25,893 nucleotides of DNA, taken from the IMG/VR virus record IMGVR_UViG_3300042879_005094, positions 1-25,893 of that record; one strand, 5' to 3'. Position 1 is the stretch's first letter, and the number at the start of each line of letters is the position of its first letter. This DNA comes from a virus. The notes under the pieces are model-generated. The model was not told the DNA's origin and did not search any database. It was given only the letters and a program-made list of their open reading frames with translations. Shown in pieces: positions 9,037 through 17,612 of the stretch. Both the position numbers and the translations under genes were made by a program.

Positions 9037-10431
9037 ATGGCGAACGAATTTATAGCTAGAAAAGGACTTATAGCTCTTGAATCCTCTCAAATAACAGGTA
9101 GCTTATTTGTTAGTGGTACTTCATTTTTTACAGGATCTGTAGATATCTCAGGGGGTATTGAAAATACTCATTTTATTGATTTCTCAACAACAGCTACCCC
9201 AGCATACTTAGAAGGTAGAGTTAATTGGATAGATGATACTAAAACATTAGCTATTGATACAGAACTTAATGGTTTCTCTATTGAAGTAGGTCATCAAAAT
9301 GTTATTAGAGTAAGAAACGAAACTGGTACTACCATATCAAGAGGTAGAGTAGTTTATTTAAGCGGTTCTTCAGGTAATAGACCACTTATCTATACTTCAA
9401 GTTTTGAAATAGACCCAACATCAGCAGGTACTGTAGGTTTAGTAGCAGCTGATATTAGCACTTCTAACAATGGTTATGTTATATCCAATGGTTTAATTAG
9501 AGATATAAACACAACTGCTTATACAGCGGGTGCTGTATTATATCTTTCTTCAAGCGGTCAACTTTCAACAACAGCACCTGTAGCACCTCTACATGCTGTT
9601 AGGATGGGTAAGGTTATAACATCCGCAGTATCTGGTATAATCCACGTAGATGTTGATAACGGTTATGAAATCGGTGAGTTACATGATGTAGTTGATAATA
9701 CAACAAGTACAACATATGGTTCGCTATTAGTTAAATCAGGTAGTGTATGGAAAGATGGTTATCAACTAACTGGTTCATATGGTTTAACTGGTAGCTTAAG
9801 TGCGACATCATTTACTGGTTCATTACAAGGAACTGCTTCTTGGGCATTAAATGTTGTTGGGGGAGGGGGAGGAGTCACAATTAATAATAATGTTGACAAT
9901 TATTTAATTACTGCTACAGGTACTGCTAATACTTTAAATGGTGAATCAGGTTTAACTTTTGATGGTACCACATTAACAGTAGCTAATAATGCTGTAATAA
10001 CAGCTATTGATGTAAGAAACGACCCAAGTACAACTATTGGTCAGTATGCTCCTGGCGCTCATATGGGTAGGGATTGGCCTGCCGCTGGTGGACCTGCTTT
10101 AACAGCTGGTAATATAGTTTATTTTTCAGGCAGTTCACAATGGACTAATGCTCAAGCTAATGCTACAGGTAGTAGTACCAGGATACTAGGTGTTGTGACA
10201 GATAATGCAGATCCAAATGAAATAGTTCTTCAAGGTACAGTTACAATTAATACAGACTTAGCTACATATCAAGTAGGCCAACCTGTATATTTAAGTCCAT
10301 TAACAGCTGGTAAAGTAACTAATGTACCCCCTTCATCTTCAGGTCATGTAGCTAGATATGTGGGATGGGTTGTTGATACTAGTAGAGATCAAATATATTT
10401 TAATCCTGATTTTACATATATTCAATTATAA
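9037..10431 (+). CDS. Tail fibre/virion structural protein with duplicated beta module, 464 aa
   Basis: The N-terminus (ANEFIARKGLIALESSQITG) and the central LTGSLSATSFTGSLQG segment (residues 250-265) are of a type I associate with structural or fibre proteins of uncultured aquatic phages. A module appears twice, at residues about 88-205 and 355-460. Each copy runs through a VVYLSG or IVYFSG strand, a GLVAAD or LGVVTDN strand, a VLYLSSSGQL or PVYLSPLTAGKV strand, and a final IHVDV or IYFNP strand. A poly-glycine hinge (residues 275-279) and a TLNGESGLTFDG strand lie between them. No enzymatic motif is visible. It has the best ribosome site in the window and its own upstream TATTTATA box, consistent with strong late expression. 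Confidence 0.75.
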   Translation: MANEFIARKGLIALESSQITGSLFVSGTSFFTGSVDISGGIENTHFIDFSTTATPAYLEGRVNWIDDTKTLAIDTELNGFSIEVGHQNVIRVRNETGTTISRGRVVYLSGSSGNRPLIYTSSFEIDPTSAGTVGLVAADISTSNNGYVISNGLIRDINTTAYTAGAVLYLSSSGQLSTTAPVAPLHAVRMGKVITSAVSGIIHVDVDNGYEIGELHDVVDNTTSTTYGSLLVKSGSVWKDGYQLTGSYGLTGSLSATSFTGSLQGTASWALNVVGGGGGVTINNNVDNYLITATGTANTLNGESGLTFDGTTLTVANNAVITAIDVRNDPSTTIGQYAPGAHMGRDWPAAGGPALTAGNIVYFSGSSQWTNAQANATGSSTRILGVVTDNADPNEIVLQGTVTINTDLATYQVGQPVYLSPLTAGKVTNVPPSSSGHVARYVGWVVDTSRDQIYFNPDFTYIQL

Positions 10432-10435
10432 AGTT

Positions 10436-11683
10436 ATGCCTCAAATAAACGGAATAGAAACAACAGCTATAGCTGGTTTAGGACAGATAGGAGTAACACC
10501 TGCTACAATTTATCCTTCAGGAGGGTTAGTTGTTAACTCAAATGTACTTAGGTCAGGATCACTCACTAATAGTGGGTATATTTATGGAACAGCCCCATTT
10601 TATAATAGACCATATGATATGGCTAGTGCTTCATTAGGTACTAGTACTTGGACTAAAATAGTAGGTAATAGCGTGGCTATTTACCTTTTGTCTTCAAGTG
10701 GTGAATTGTATTCTATGGGTAGTAGTACCTTTTATACAAGTACAGGTCAAACTTATAGATTATCTAAAGTAACTACTGGGTCTAGTGGGTGGACAGATAT
10801 AGCAGCTGGTAGTAATTTTGCTTTAGGAATTTGTGATAGTAAATTATTTGGTATAGGACTTAATGGTAATGGTCAACTTGGCAATGGAACTACTACCGCT
10901 ATTCTTACTAATTTTGCTGTTGTAAACAGTAATCCTTGGTGGACCCGAGTATCATGTGGTGAAGAAATGGCTATGGCTATGAGTGGTTCAGGTGGTTCAG
11001 GTGTATTATTCGCCGCTGGTAGAAATTTTGAAGGAAGAACAGGTCAAAATACAAGTACAGGCAACACTATAACTTGGACCCGAGTAGTCAATCATACAAG
11101 TAGTATATTTACTGACTTTAGCTGTGGTAATGACTTTACATTAGCCATCTCAGGGAGTAACATATTTGGTACAGGTGATGCTTCTGCTTTTGTATTTGGA
11201 AATAATAGTGAAACTGATTTATTAACCTTTACCTTAGTATCAGGTAGTGGTATTTGGAGTAGAGTATTTGCTTTTAATGCTTTCAGTAAAGCTATAGATA
11301 CTAATGGTTCTCAATATCATTGTGGGCAACAAGCTTATTCTAGGGGAGATGGTAGCATAGCTAACCTTAATACTTGGACTCGTTTAAACACTGCCTCAGC
11401 TGAATTTTCAGGTAGTTGGACAAATTTTTATGCTAACAACATAGGTAGTACAACTTATGGAGTTATAGGAGTAAATAGGAATAGACCTTTCTACATAGGA
11501 CAAAGAGGTACCACTACAGATTGGTTCCCAAATACAACTTGGACTGATTATACTACAGCTTCAAATGAGGCTACTTGGAAACCATTTGTAAGTACTAGTG
11601 TTAATGTAAGTTGTAGTGCTGCTGGTTTTTGGGGCAGTGCATTTGAACCAACATTGTTTATACAATTAACCCCAATATCATGA
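10436..11683 (+). CDS. RCC1/BLIP-II-like beta-propeller virion protein, 415 aa
   Basis: The protein contains six to seven repeats of roughly 45-55 residues, each opening with a tryptophan or phenylalanine strand and a small-residue turn. They begin near residues 72 (WTKIVGNS), 119 (WTDIAAGSNFAL), 169 (WTRVSCGEEMAM), 224 (FTDFSCGNDFTLAI), 274 (WSRVFAF), 328 (WTNFYANN) and 380. The second has the classic RCC1 signature FGIGLNGNGQLGNG at residues 138-151. Family knowledge: RCC1 and BLIP-II repeats fold as a seven-bladed propeller that binds proteins or other ligands. A longer frame begins at 10358 inside the previous gene, but the ATG at 10436, four bases after that gene's stop, gives a normal N-terminus (MPQINGIETT). 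In this fibre cluster it is most likely a fibre tip or receptor-binding head. Confidence 0.78.
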   Translation: MPQINGIETTAIAGLGQIGVTPATIYPSGGLVVNSNVLRSGSLTNSGYIYGTAPFYNRPYDMASASLGTSTWTKIVGNSVAIYLLSSSGELYSMGSSTFYTSTGQTYRLSKVTTGSSGWTDIAAGSNFALGICDSKLFGIGLNGNGQLGNGTTTAILTNFAVVNSNPWWTRVSCGEEMAMAMSGSGGSGVLFAAGRNFEGRTGQNTSTGNTITWTRVVNHTSSIFTDFSCGNDFTLAISGSNIFGTGDASAFVFGNNSETDLLTFTLVSGSGIWSRVFAFNAFSKAIDTNGSQYHCGQQAYSRGDGSIANLNTWTRLNTASAEFSGSWTNFYANNIGSTTYGVIGVNRNRPFYIGQRGTTTDWFPNTTWTDYTTASNEATWKPFVSTSVNVSCSAAGFWGSAFEPTLFIQLTPIS

Positions 11684-11928
11684 TACATTTTGTTAAAATA
11701 AACACTGAGGAAGAATTATTAGAAAATTGGCTTGATCCCGCTGTTCCTCATATGTCAATGTGTTTTCAACAAACTAAACTAGATCAATGTATAAAAAAAG
11801 GTGATTATATTTATGCTAGTTATGAACCCTTAGAATTAACCGAAACTATGATTTGGGAAACTGTTAATGGCCCGGTTATAGTACCCCCAGGTATTTACTT
11901 TATCCACCCTAATTTTGAAGAGTTTTAA
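11680..11928 (+). CDS. Small hypothetical protein, 82 aa
   Basis: The ATG overlaps the stop of the propeller gene (ATGA), so the two are probably translationally coupled. The protein is acidic, with an N-terminal MIHFVKINTEEELLENW and a C-terminal PVIVPPGIYFIHPNF. No known domain is recognised. Its size and coupling to a fibre gene would fit a fibre-assembly helper, but nothing in the sequence shows that directly. A 45-bp A/T-rich gap follows, with no terminator and no TATTTATA box. Confidence 0.7.
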   Translation: MIHFVKINTEEELLENWLDPAVPHMSMCFQQTKLDQCIKKGDYIYASYEPLELTETMIWETVNGPVIVPPGIYFIHPNFEEF

Positions 11929-11973
11929 AAAAAATTTGGTTATATAAAATAATTTAATTATATTGAAAATGTT

Positions 11974-13860
11974 ATGTCTATAGCTTTATCAATTAATTGT
12001 GAAGGGCTAGGTGATGTTATATCTTCTATACCTACTATTAGAAAAATATCTCAAGCTTATAACACACCTATAACTGTTTTTAGTTTATATCCTGAACTTT
12101 TTGAGAATCATCCTTGTGTAAGTAAAACCTTACATATAAATGATCCCAAAGAAGGATATGAGATATTAAATACTTTTTCTCACATAGCTGGAAAAGAACA
12201 TAGTTTAGAAGGAAATGTTGTTCAATTCAAACATTCCCATATTGATATTAGACAATATCATGCTCTTTCTTTAGGTTTTTCTTTACTACCTAAAGAAATG
12301 GAAACTGATCTTTATATTGAAGAAGATTGGGAAGTAGATTTTAAAGATTATATTATAATACATCCTACCCATACTTGGTCTTCTAGAACTTGGTCCTTTG
12401 AGAATTGGCAAAATTTAATTTATAAACTAAATCAACTTAATATTCCTGTTATAGCTATAGGTAAAAATACAGTTGAACATGGGCATGGAGAAGCCTATAA
12501 TAAAAAAGTTATGGAAATTGATATTCCATATGGTTTAAATTTAATGAATCATCCTGAGAGTAACTTTTCTAAGCTAAGAGGACTTTTTAAAAAAGCAAGA
12601 TGTATTATAACTATGGATTCAGGTATACTTCACTTAGCAGGAACAACTGATATTCATATAATTCAATTAGGATCTTCTATTAATCCTAAATTAAGAGCTC
12701 CTTATAGAAAAGGATCTCAAAACTATAAATATAATTATATTAAAGGATCTTGTGATTTATACTGTGCTTCCAATCTTAGATATAACATAAAAGAACATAA
12801 TTCTATACAAGGTGCTTCACCCTTAGACAATTGTTTAGAAAATAAACCTACATTTGAATGTCATTCAAAAATAGAAGATGTTATCAATGTTGTAAAAAAA
12901 TTACCTATGACTAAACAAAAATTAATGTATATAACTCCTCATTTGTCAACAGGAGGAATGCCTCAATATGTTTTAAGACAAATAAAAGAATTTAAAGCTT
13001 TTTTTGATATATCTATTATAGAATATGAGTTATATTCTGATACTTATATAGTTCAAAGAGAACAAATTAAAAATTTAATACCCTCTGAAAATTTTTTTTC
13101 TTTAGGGAAAGGTACTAATAATAAACCTGAGGTACTTGATATTATTCAGCAGATAAAACCTGATATTATTCATTTTCAAGAAGTCCCAGACAATTTTATA
13201 CATGAAAGTATTTTAAAAAAATTATTTAATCTAAATAATAGACCATATTTTATAGTTACTACTCACTCTAGTTATACTAACCCTTCTAAGTTACAATTTA
13301 TACCTGATAAGTTTATTTTGGTATCTGAATGGAGTAAAGAAAAATTTTCTAAGTTAACAACCCCATGTGAGGTATGGGAATATCCTATTGATAATTTAAC
13401 CCCAGAAAAAGAAAAATACCAAAAAGAATTAGGTTTAAATCCTAATTATAAACATATAATTAATGTTGGACTTTTTACTCAAGGAAAAAATCAAGGTGAA
13501 CTATTCCAATTAGCTAAAGAATTAGAAGAATATCCATTTTATTTTCATTTTATAGGTAATCAGGCTGAGAATTTTTATGATTATTGGGGTCCTTTAATGG
13601 AAAATAAACCTGATAATTGTATTATATGGGGAGAAAGAGATGATGTTTATAAATTTATCCAAGCCGCTGATTTATTCTTTTTTAGTTCTAAATTAGAATT
13701 AAATCCTTTAGTTATTAAAGAAGCTTTATCTTATAAACTGCCTATTTTTATGAGAAAATTAAACACTTATTTAGATTATTATGATAATAATTTTTTAGTC
13801 ACTTATATAGACAATGATCTTGAAAAAACTAAACAACTTTTAATATCCCATTTAAAATGA
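11974..13860 (+). CDS. Two-domain glycosyltransferase, GT9-like then GT4-like, 628 aa
   Basis: Residues 1-305 look like a GT9 (heptosyltransferase-type) domain. They have the nucleotide-loop start GLGDVISSIPTIRK (11-24), an IIIHPTHTWSSRTW strand and turn (127-140), and TMDSGILHLAG (213-223), the family's DSG-x-x-H-x-A signature. Four cysteines follow (260, 264, 287, 296), as in a metal-binding finger. Residues 315-628 look like a GT4 (GT-B fold) domain, with PHLSTGGMPQYV (322-333), TTHSS (429-433), INVGLFTQGKNQGEL (496-510) and the donor-site E-x7-E pair at E575 and E583. Both domains keep their signature residues, so two linked transfers are plausible. The donor and acceptor are not shown by the sequence. 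The stop overlaps the next gene by ATGA, so the two glycosyltransferases are coupled. Alternative roles are host surface modification or nucleotide modification. I favour virion glycosylation from context. Confidence 0.85.
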   Translation: MSIALSINCEGLGDVISSIPTIRKISQAYNTPITVFSLYPELFENHPCVSKTLHINDPKEGYEILNTFSHIAGKEHSLEGNVVQFKHSHIDIRQYHALSLGFSLLPKEMETDLYIEEDWEVDFKDYIIIHPTHTWSSRTWSFENWQNLIYKLNQLNIPVIAIGKNTVEHGHGEAYNKKVMEIDIPYGLNLMNHPESNFSKLRGLFKKARCIITMDSGILHLAGTTDIHIIQLGSSINPKLRAPYRKGSQNYKYNYIKGSCDLYCASNLRYNIKEHNSIQGASPLDNCLENKPTFECHSKIEDVINVVKKLPMTKQKLMYITPHLSTGGMPQYVLRQIKEFKAFFDISIIEYELYSDTYIVQREQIKNLIPSENFFSLGKGTNNKPEVLDIIQQIKPDIIHFQEVPDNFIHESILKKLFNLNNRPYFIVTTHSSYTNPSKLQFIPDKFILVSEWSKEKFSKLTTPCEVWEYPIDNLTPEKEKYQKELGLNPNYKHIINVGLFTQGKNQGELFQLAKELEEYPFYFHFIGNQAENFYDYWGPLMENKPDNCIIWGERDDVYKFIQAADLFFFSSKLELNPLVIKEALSYKLPIFMRKLNTYLDYYDNNFLVTYIDNDLEKTKQLLISHLK

Positions 13861-15026
13861 TCTATAATAATTTAGAAAAAACAGCTAAGTATTTAGAAAA
13901 AATTTTTTTTAATGTAAACTTTATAATGGGGGCCCAATTAGATATTGATGGTCCTTCTTCTAGTACTTATCAAGTTAAATTTTTTAATCATAAAACTAAT
14001 GAGTTAGTTTATGAAACTTTTTTAAAGTCTGGGATGTGGTCTAAACCTTCTATTCAATATTATATTCAATGGAGAATAGAAGTATGGGAAAATAATGAAT
14101 TAAAATTTGAACATATACTTAATTGTGAGAATAAAAAAATATATATTCATTTAAGTAGTAAAGCTTTAGGTGATACTATAGCTTGGTTTCCTTATATAGA
14201 AGAATTTAGAAAAGAACATAATTGTGAAATAATATGTTCAACTTTTTATAATGATTGGTTTATAGAAAAATATCCTGAGATTCAATTTATTAATCCTGGA
14301 GAGATGGTTTATAATATATATGCTATGTATGATATAGGTTGGTTTTATACTGAAGAGGGTGGTATTGATTTAACTAAACATCCCAAAGATGTTAAATCAT
14401 ATCCTCTTCAAAAAACAGCTTCTGATATTTTAGGTTTACCTTATAAAGAAATTAAACCTAATTTAAATATAAAAATTTTAGAACCTTTCATAACTGAACC
14501 TTATGTTATTATAGCACCACATGGTTCTAAACATGCAGCTTATTGGAATTACCCTGGGGGTTGGCAGGTTGTTATAGACTGGTTAAATGATCAAGGGTAT
14601 AAAGTAGTTATGTTATCTAGAGAATCTTTAGGAGATACTTGGCATGATTCTAAATTAGGAGGAACTTTAACAGGAGTAATAGATAAAACAGGAAATAATA
14701 GTTTTCAAGAAGTTTTTAACATTATCAACAATTCTGAACTACTAATAGGTTTGGGTAGTGGACTAACCTGGATAAGTTGGGCCTTAAACAAACCTACAAT
14801 ATTAATCTCAGGATTTAGTGATCCATACACAGAAATGCAAAATTGTATTCGCTTATCAGCTTCATCTAATGTTTGTGGAGGTTGTTTTAATACTCATAAG
14901 TTAGATGCTGGGGATTGGGATTGGTGCCCCCATCATAAAAATACAGAACGTCATTTTGAATGTTCTAAGTCTATAAAACCTGAGCAGGTAGTAAAATCTC
15001 TCAAAGAAGTTTTACATATTTATTAA
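13857..15026 (+). CDS. Autotransporter-type strand-loop-strand O-heptosyltransferase (TibC/Aah family), 389 aa
   Basis: The family enzymes transfer a sugar, heptose in TibC and Aah, to Ser/Thr hydroxyls of repeat-rich surface proteins. Residues 20-90 form the N-terminal beta domain of this family (VNFIMGAQLDIDGPSS, then GMWSKPSIQYYIQW and NCENKK). Residues 95-330 are a GT9-like GT-B core: SSKALGDTIAWFPYIEEF (100-117, with the conserved GD at 105-106), ICSTFYNDWFIEKYPEI, an APHGSKHAAYWNYPGGW acceptor or donor loop (220-236), and LIGLGSGLTWISWAL (296-310). Residues 338-372 hold the diagnostic cysteine finger C340-x2-C343-x13-C357-x11-C369 with GDWDWCPHHKNTERHFECS, matching the iron-binding finger known for TibC. 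The start is chosen because its ATG overlaps the preceding glycosyltransferase stop. The family call is strong. The sugar used and the target protein are inferred. Confidence 0.9.
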   Translation: MIYNNLEKTAKYLEKIFFNVNFIMGAQLDIDGPSSSTYQVKFFNHKTNELVYETFLKSGMWSKPSIQYYIQWRIEVWENNELKFEHILNCENKKIYIHLSSKALGDTIAWFPYIEEFRKEHNCEIICSTFYNDWFIEKYPEIQFINPGEMVYNIYAMYDIGWFYTEEGGIDLTKHPKDVKSYPLQKTASDILGLPYKEIKPNLNIKILEPFITEPYVIIAPHGSKHAAYWNYPGGWQVVIDWLNDQGYKVVMLSRESLGDTWHDSKLGGTLTGVIDKTGNNSFQEVFNIINNSELLIGLGSGLTWISWALNKPTILISGFSDPYTEMQNCIRLSASSNVCGGCFNTHKLDAGDWDWCPHHKNTERHFECSKSIKPEQVVKSLKEVLHIY

Positions 15027-15027
15027 T

Positions 15028-15279
15028 ATGGAACAAATTCAGTTATTGCAAGAAGAAATAGATCAACTTAAAAATCTTCAAAATTCCCAAACCCAATTAA
15101 TTAATAACTTTGGTCAGATTGAGTATCAAATCCAAATCTTAAATGACCAAAAAGAAGAATTAATAAAACAATTTAAAGAGTTTCAAAACCAAGAAAATGA
15201 ATTAGGATTACAACTAACTCAAAAATATGGTGATGGAAGTATTGATCTAACTTCAGGTTTATTTACTAAATCTAACTAG
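15028..15279 (+). CDS. Small coiled-coil protein, 83 aa
   Basis: It starts one base after the previous stop. Residues 1-70 are almost entirely helical and rich in Gln, Glu, Leu and Ile with heptad-like spacing (EQIQLLQEEIDQL, then IQILNDQKEELIKQF), predicting a coiled coil. A short tail (GDGSIDLTSGLF) follows. No family is recognised. Its place just ahead of the sheath gene suggests a small virion or assembly protein, which is inference only. It ends with TAG. Confidence 0.7.
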   Translation: MEQIQLLQEEIDQLKNLQNSQTQLINNFGQIEYQIQILNDQKEELIKQFKEFQNQENELGLQLTQKYGDGSIDLTSGLFTKSN

Positions 15280-15298
15280 TTTTTTAAGTCTTTTTTAA

Positions 15299-15306
15299 TA
15301 TTTATT
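15299..15306 (+). promoter_or_regulatory. Variant TATTTATT box, candidate late promoter element
   Basis: AATATTTATTATAA differs by one base from the other copies and lies 22 bases before the tail sheath ATG at 15329, in a 49-bp gap. Confidence 0.4.
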
Positions 15307-15328
15307 ATAAACCAATAATTGAAACAAC

Positions 15329-17059
15329 ATGGCAGAAGCATTATTATCACCTGGTGTATTTACTAGAGAAAATGACCAGTCTTTTATTCAACAACAACCA
15401 GTTCAAGCTGGGGCGGCTATCATAGGTCCTACAGTTAAAGGTCCTGTTGAAGAACCTACAGTTGTCACTTCTTATAGTGATTTTACAAATAAATTTGGTA
15501 GTGTATTTACTAGTGCTAGTAATACTTACACTTATTTTACGTCTATAGCAGCTTATAATTATTTTAATAATGGTGGAGATAGTTTATTAGTCACTCGTGT
15601 TGTTAGTGGAGCTTTTACCTCAGCCACAAGCACAGCTATAAGCTCAAGTGACCAACCAAGTTCACAACCTGCTTTTGTTCTAAAAACAATTGCTAAAGGA
15701 TCTAATCAAAATAGTATCTCATCACAAGATAGTGATGGAGCCTTAGCTAGTGGTTCCTCAGACAACTTAAGATGGGAAATTTCTCAAACTGATTCTAATA
15801 TAGGAACTTTTACTCTTTTAATTAGAAGAGGAGATGATATAACTGATGAAAAAGCAGTTTTAGAAACTTGGGCTAATTTATCACTAGATCCTTATGCTCC
15901 TAATTATATATCTAAAGTTATTGGAGATCAAGTTAAAACTAAAGTTACAGATAGTGCTGGTAATGTTTATCTTCAATATTCTGGGTCTTATCCAAATCAA
16001 AGTAGATACATTTATATATCTTCTGTAAAGAACGCCACACCTAATTATTTTGATAATAGTGGTAACCCTAAAACTCAATTTACAGGCTCATTACCTTCTA
16101 CAGGCAGTGGTTCTTTTGAAAATGCTACTGGAGAATTATTTGGGGCTGGGGCTAGATTTTATGAGACAATAGCTGCTGCTACCAATATTCAAGGATTAGA
16201 TGCTTATGTATATACTGCTTCCTTAGATATATTATCAAATAAGGATGAATATCAATTCAACACCTTAGTAATGCCTGGGATAATTAGTGATCTTGGAGGC
16301 ACATCAGCTACAACTATCAATAAAGCCCTAACTATGGCTATTGAAAGAGGTGATTTCTTAACAGTTATAGACATGGAAACTTATGGAGCTACAGTTGCTA
16401 ATGTAACATCTGAAGCCCAAACCTATAACAATAGTTACACCGCTACATATTGGCCTTGGTGCCAAGTGGCTGATCCTGATACTGGACAGTTAGTATGGGT
16501 CCCTGCCTCAACACTAATCCCAGCTGTCTATGCTTTTAATGACAGAAATGCTGAAGCTTGGTTCGCCCCTGCTGGTTTAAATAGGGGAAGTTTACCAACA
16601 GTGATCAGAACTGAAAGAACTTTAACTAAATCAGATAGAGATACTTTATATTCTAGTAATGTTAATCCTATAGCTACTTTCCCTAATAGTGGTGTGGTAG
16701 TTTTTGGACAAAAAACATTACAAAAGAAAGCAAGTGCTCTTGATCGGGTCAATGTTAGAAGATTATTAATTGAGTTAAAAAATTATATAGGACAATTAGC
16801 TCAAAATTTAGTCTTTGAACAAAATACTACAGCTACAAGAAATGCCTTCTTATCTCAAGTTAACCCATATCTTGAAAGTATTCAACAAAGACAAGGTCTT
16901 TACGCCTTTAGAGTAATTATGGATGATAGTAACAACACACCTGATGTTATAGATAGAAATCAATTAGTAGGTCAAATATTCCTACAACCCACAAGAACAG
17001 CTGAGTTTATAGTACTTGATTTTAATGTTCTTCCAACAGGAGCTGAGTTTCCATCTTAA
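15329..17059 (+). CDS. Contractile tail sheath protein (T4 gp18-like), 576 aa
   Basis: The sheath polymerises around the tail tube and contracts to drive it through the host envelope. The N-terminus carries the family opening LLSPGVFTRENDQS (residues 5-18), followed by AAIIGPTVKGPVEEPTVV and the YSDFTNKFGS strand, typical of the conserved sheath core. The middle part (about 90-300) is the variable surface region. The C-terminal third carries LNRGSLP ... RTERTLTKSDRDTLY and, from residue 459, FGQKTLQKKASALDRVNVRR ... NLVFEQNTTATRNAF ... YAFRVIMDD. These are the signatures of the C-terminal sheath domain that interlocks with neighbours. Length is slightly below T4 gp18 (659 aa). It is followed directly by the tube gene. 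Confidence 0.93.
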   Translation: MAEALLSPGVFTRENDQSFIQQQPVQAGAAIIGPTVKGPVEEPTVVTSYSDFTNKFGSVFTSASNTYTYFTSIAAYNYFNNGGDSLLVTRVVSGAFTSATSTAISSSDQPSSQPAFVLKTIAKGSNQNSISSQDSDGALASGSSDNLRWEISQTDSNIGTFTLLIRRGDDITDEKAVLETWANLSLDPYAPNYISKVIGDQVKTKVTDSAGNVYLQYSGSYPNQSRYIYISSVKNATPNYFDNSGNPKTQFTGSLPSTGSGSFENATGELFGAGARFYETIAAATNIQGLDAYVYTASLDILSNKDEYQFNTLVMPGIISDLGGTSATTINKALTMAIERGDFLTVIDMETYGATVANVTSEAQTYNNSYTATYWPWCQVADPDTGQLVWVPASTLIPAVYAFNDRNAEAWFAPAGLNRGSLPTVIRTERTLTKSDRDTLYSSNVNPIATFPNSGVVVFGQKTLQKKASALDRVNVRRLLIELKNYIGQLAQNLVFEQNTTATRNAFLSQVNPYLESIQQRQGLYAFRVIMDDSNNTPDVIDRNQLVGQIFLQPTRTAEFIVLDFNVLPTGAEFPS

Positions 17060-17082
17060 TTAATAAAAATTTGAATTTATAA

Positions 17083-17090
17083 TATTTATA
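17083..17090 (+). promoter_or_regulatory. TATTTATA box, candidate late promoter element
   Basis: AATATTTATAATAAAAT lies 13 bases before the tail tube ATG at 17104, in the sheath-tube gap. Confidence 0.45.
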
Positions 17091-17103
17091 ATAAAATACA
17101 AAA

Positions 17104-17592
17104 ATGGCAGTATTAGATCCAAACGAAATATTTTTTACAGCTTTTGAACCTAAAGTTAAAAATAGGTTTATCCTGTATGTTGATGGCATACCTTCTTATC
17201 TAATAAAAGGAGTAGGAGCTGTAACTGTAGAAATGGGGGAAATTAAACTAAATCATATTAATGTCTACCGTAAAATAAAAGGAAAGGCCAACTGGTCTGA
17301 TCTTAGCATGACATTGTATGACCCAATTACCCCATCAGGAGCCCAGTCTGTAATGGAATGGGTTAGATTACATCATGAATCTGTAACAGGTAGAGATGGT
17401 TATTCTGATTTTTATAAAAAAGATTTAACTATCAATGTTTTAGGTCCTGTTGGGGATATTATTAGTGAGTGGGTTGTCAAAGGAGCTTTCATTAAAACAG
17501 CCAATTTTGGTGAATTTAACTGGGACACTGAAGCTGAAGCTCAAAATATAGCTTTAACAGTTGGTATGGATTATTGTGTATTAAATTTCTAA
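17104..17592 (+). CDS. Tail tube protein (T4 gp19-like), 162 aa
   Basis: It forms the inner tube through which DNA passes. The length is almost the same as T4 gp19 (163 aa). The visible pattern is that of the tube family: an N-terminal PKVKNRFILYVDGIPSYLIK strand pair, AVTVEMGEIKLNHINVYRK, a SDLSMTLYDPITPSGAQSV strand leading into the helix VMEWVRLHHESVTGRDGY, and the final IALTVGMDYCVLNF strand. It is encoded between sheath and chaperone-position genes, the standard place in myoviruses. A strong hairpin terminator follows 20 bases after its stop, so transcripts of the sheath and tube pair probably end here. Confidence 0.93.
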   Translation: MAVLDPNEIFFTAFEPKVKNRFILYVDGIPSYLIKGVGAVTVEMGEIKLNHINVYRKIKGKANWSDLSMTLYDPITPSGAQSVMEWVRLHHESVTGRDGYSDFYKKDLTINVLGPVGDIISEWVVKGAFIKTANFGEFNWDTEAEAQNIALTVGMDYCVLNF

Positions 17593-17612
17593 TAAACAAA
17601 ATATATCTTAAG

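Noticed and set aside
10358-10435. N-terminal extension of the propeller gene (MWDGLLILVEIKY...)
   Set aside because: It overlaps the end of the previous fibre gene out of frame and gives a hydrophobic leader not expected for a phage fibre protein. The ATG at 10436 is a better start.
11929-11973. Possible promoter or terminator ahead of the glycosyltransferase genes
   Set aside because: The gap is A/T-rich only. I see no hairpin, no TATTTATA box and no clear -35/-10 pair, so no site is claimed.
15884-16752. Minus-strand frames at 15884-16078 and 16528-16752
   Set aside because: They are opposite the tail sheath gene. They are short and have no supporting start signals or recognisable products.
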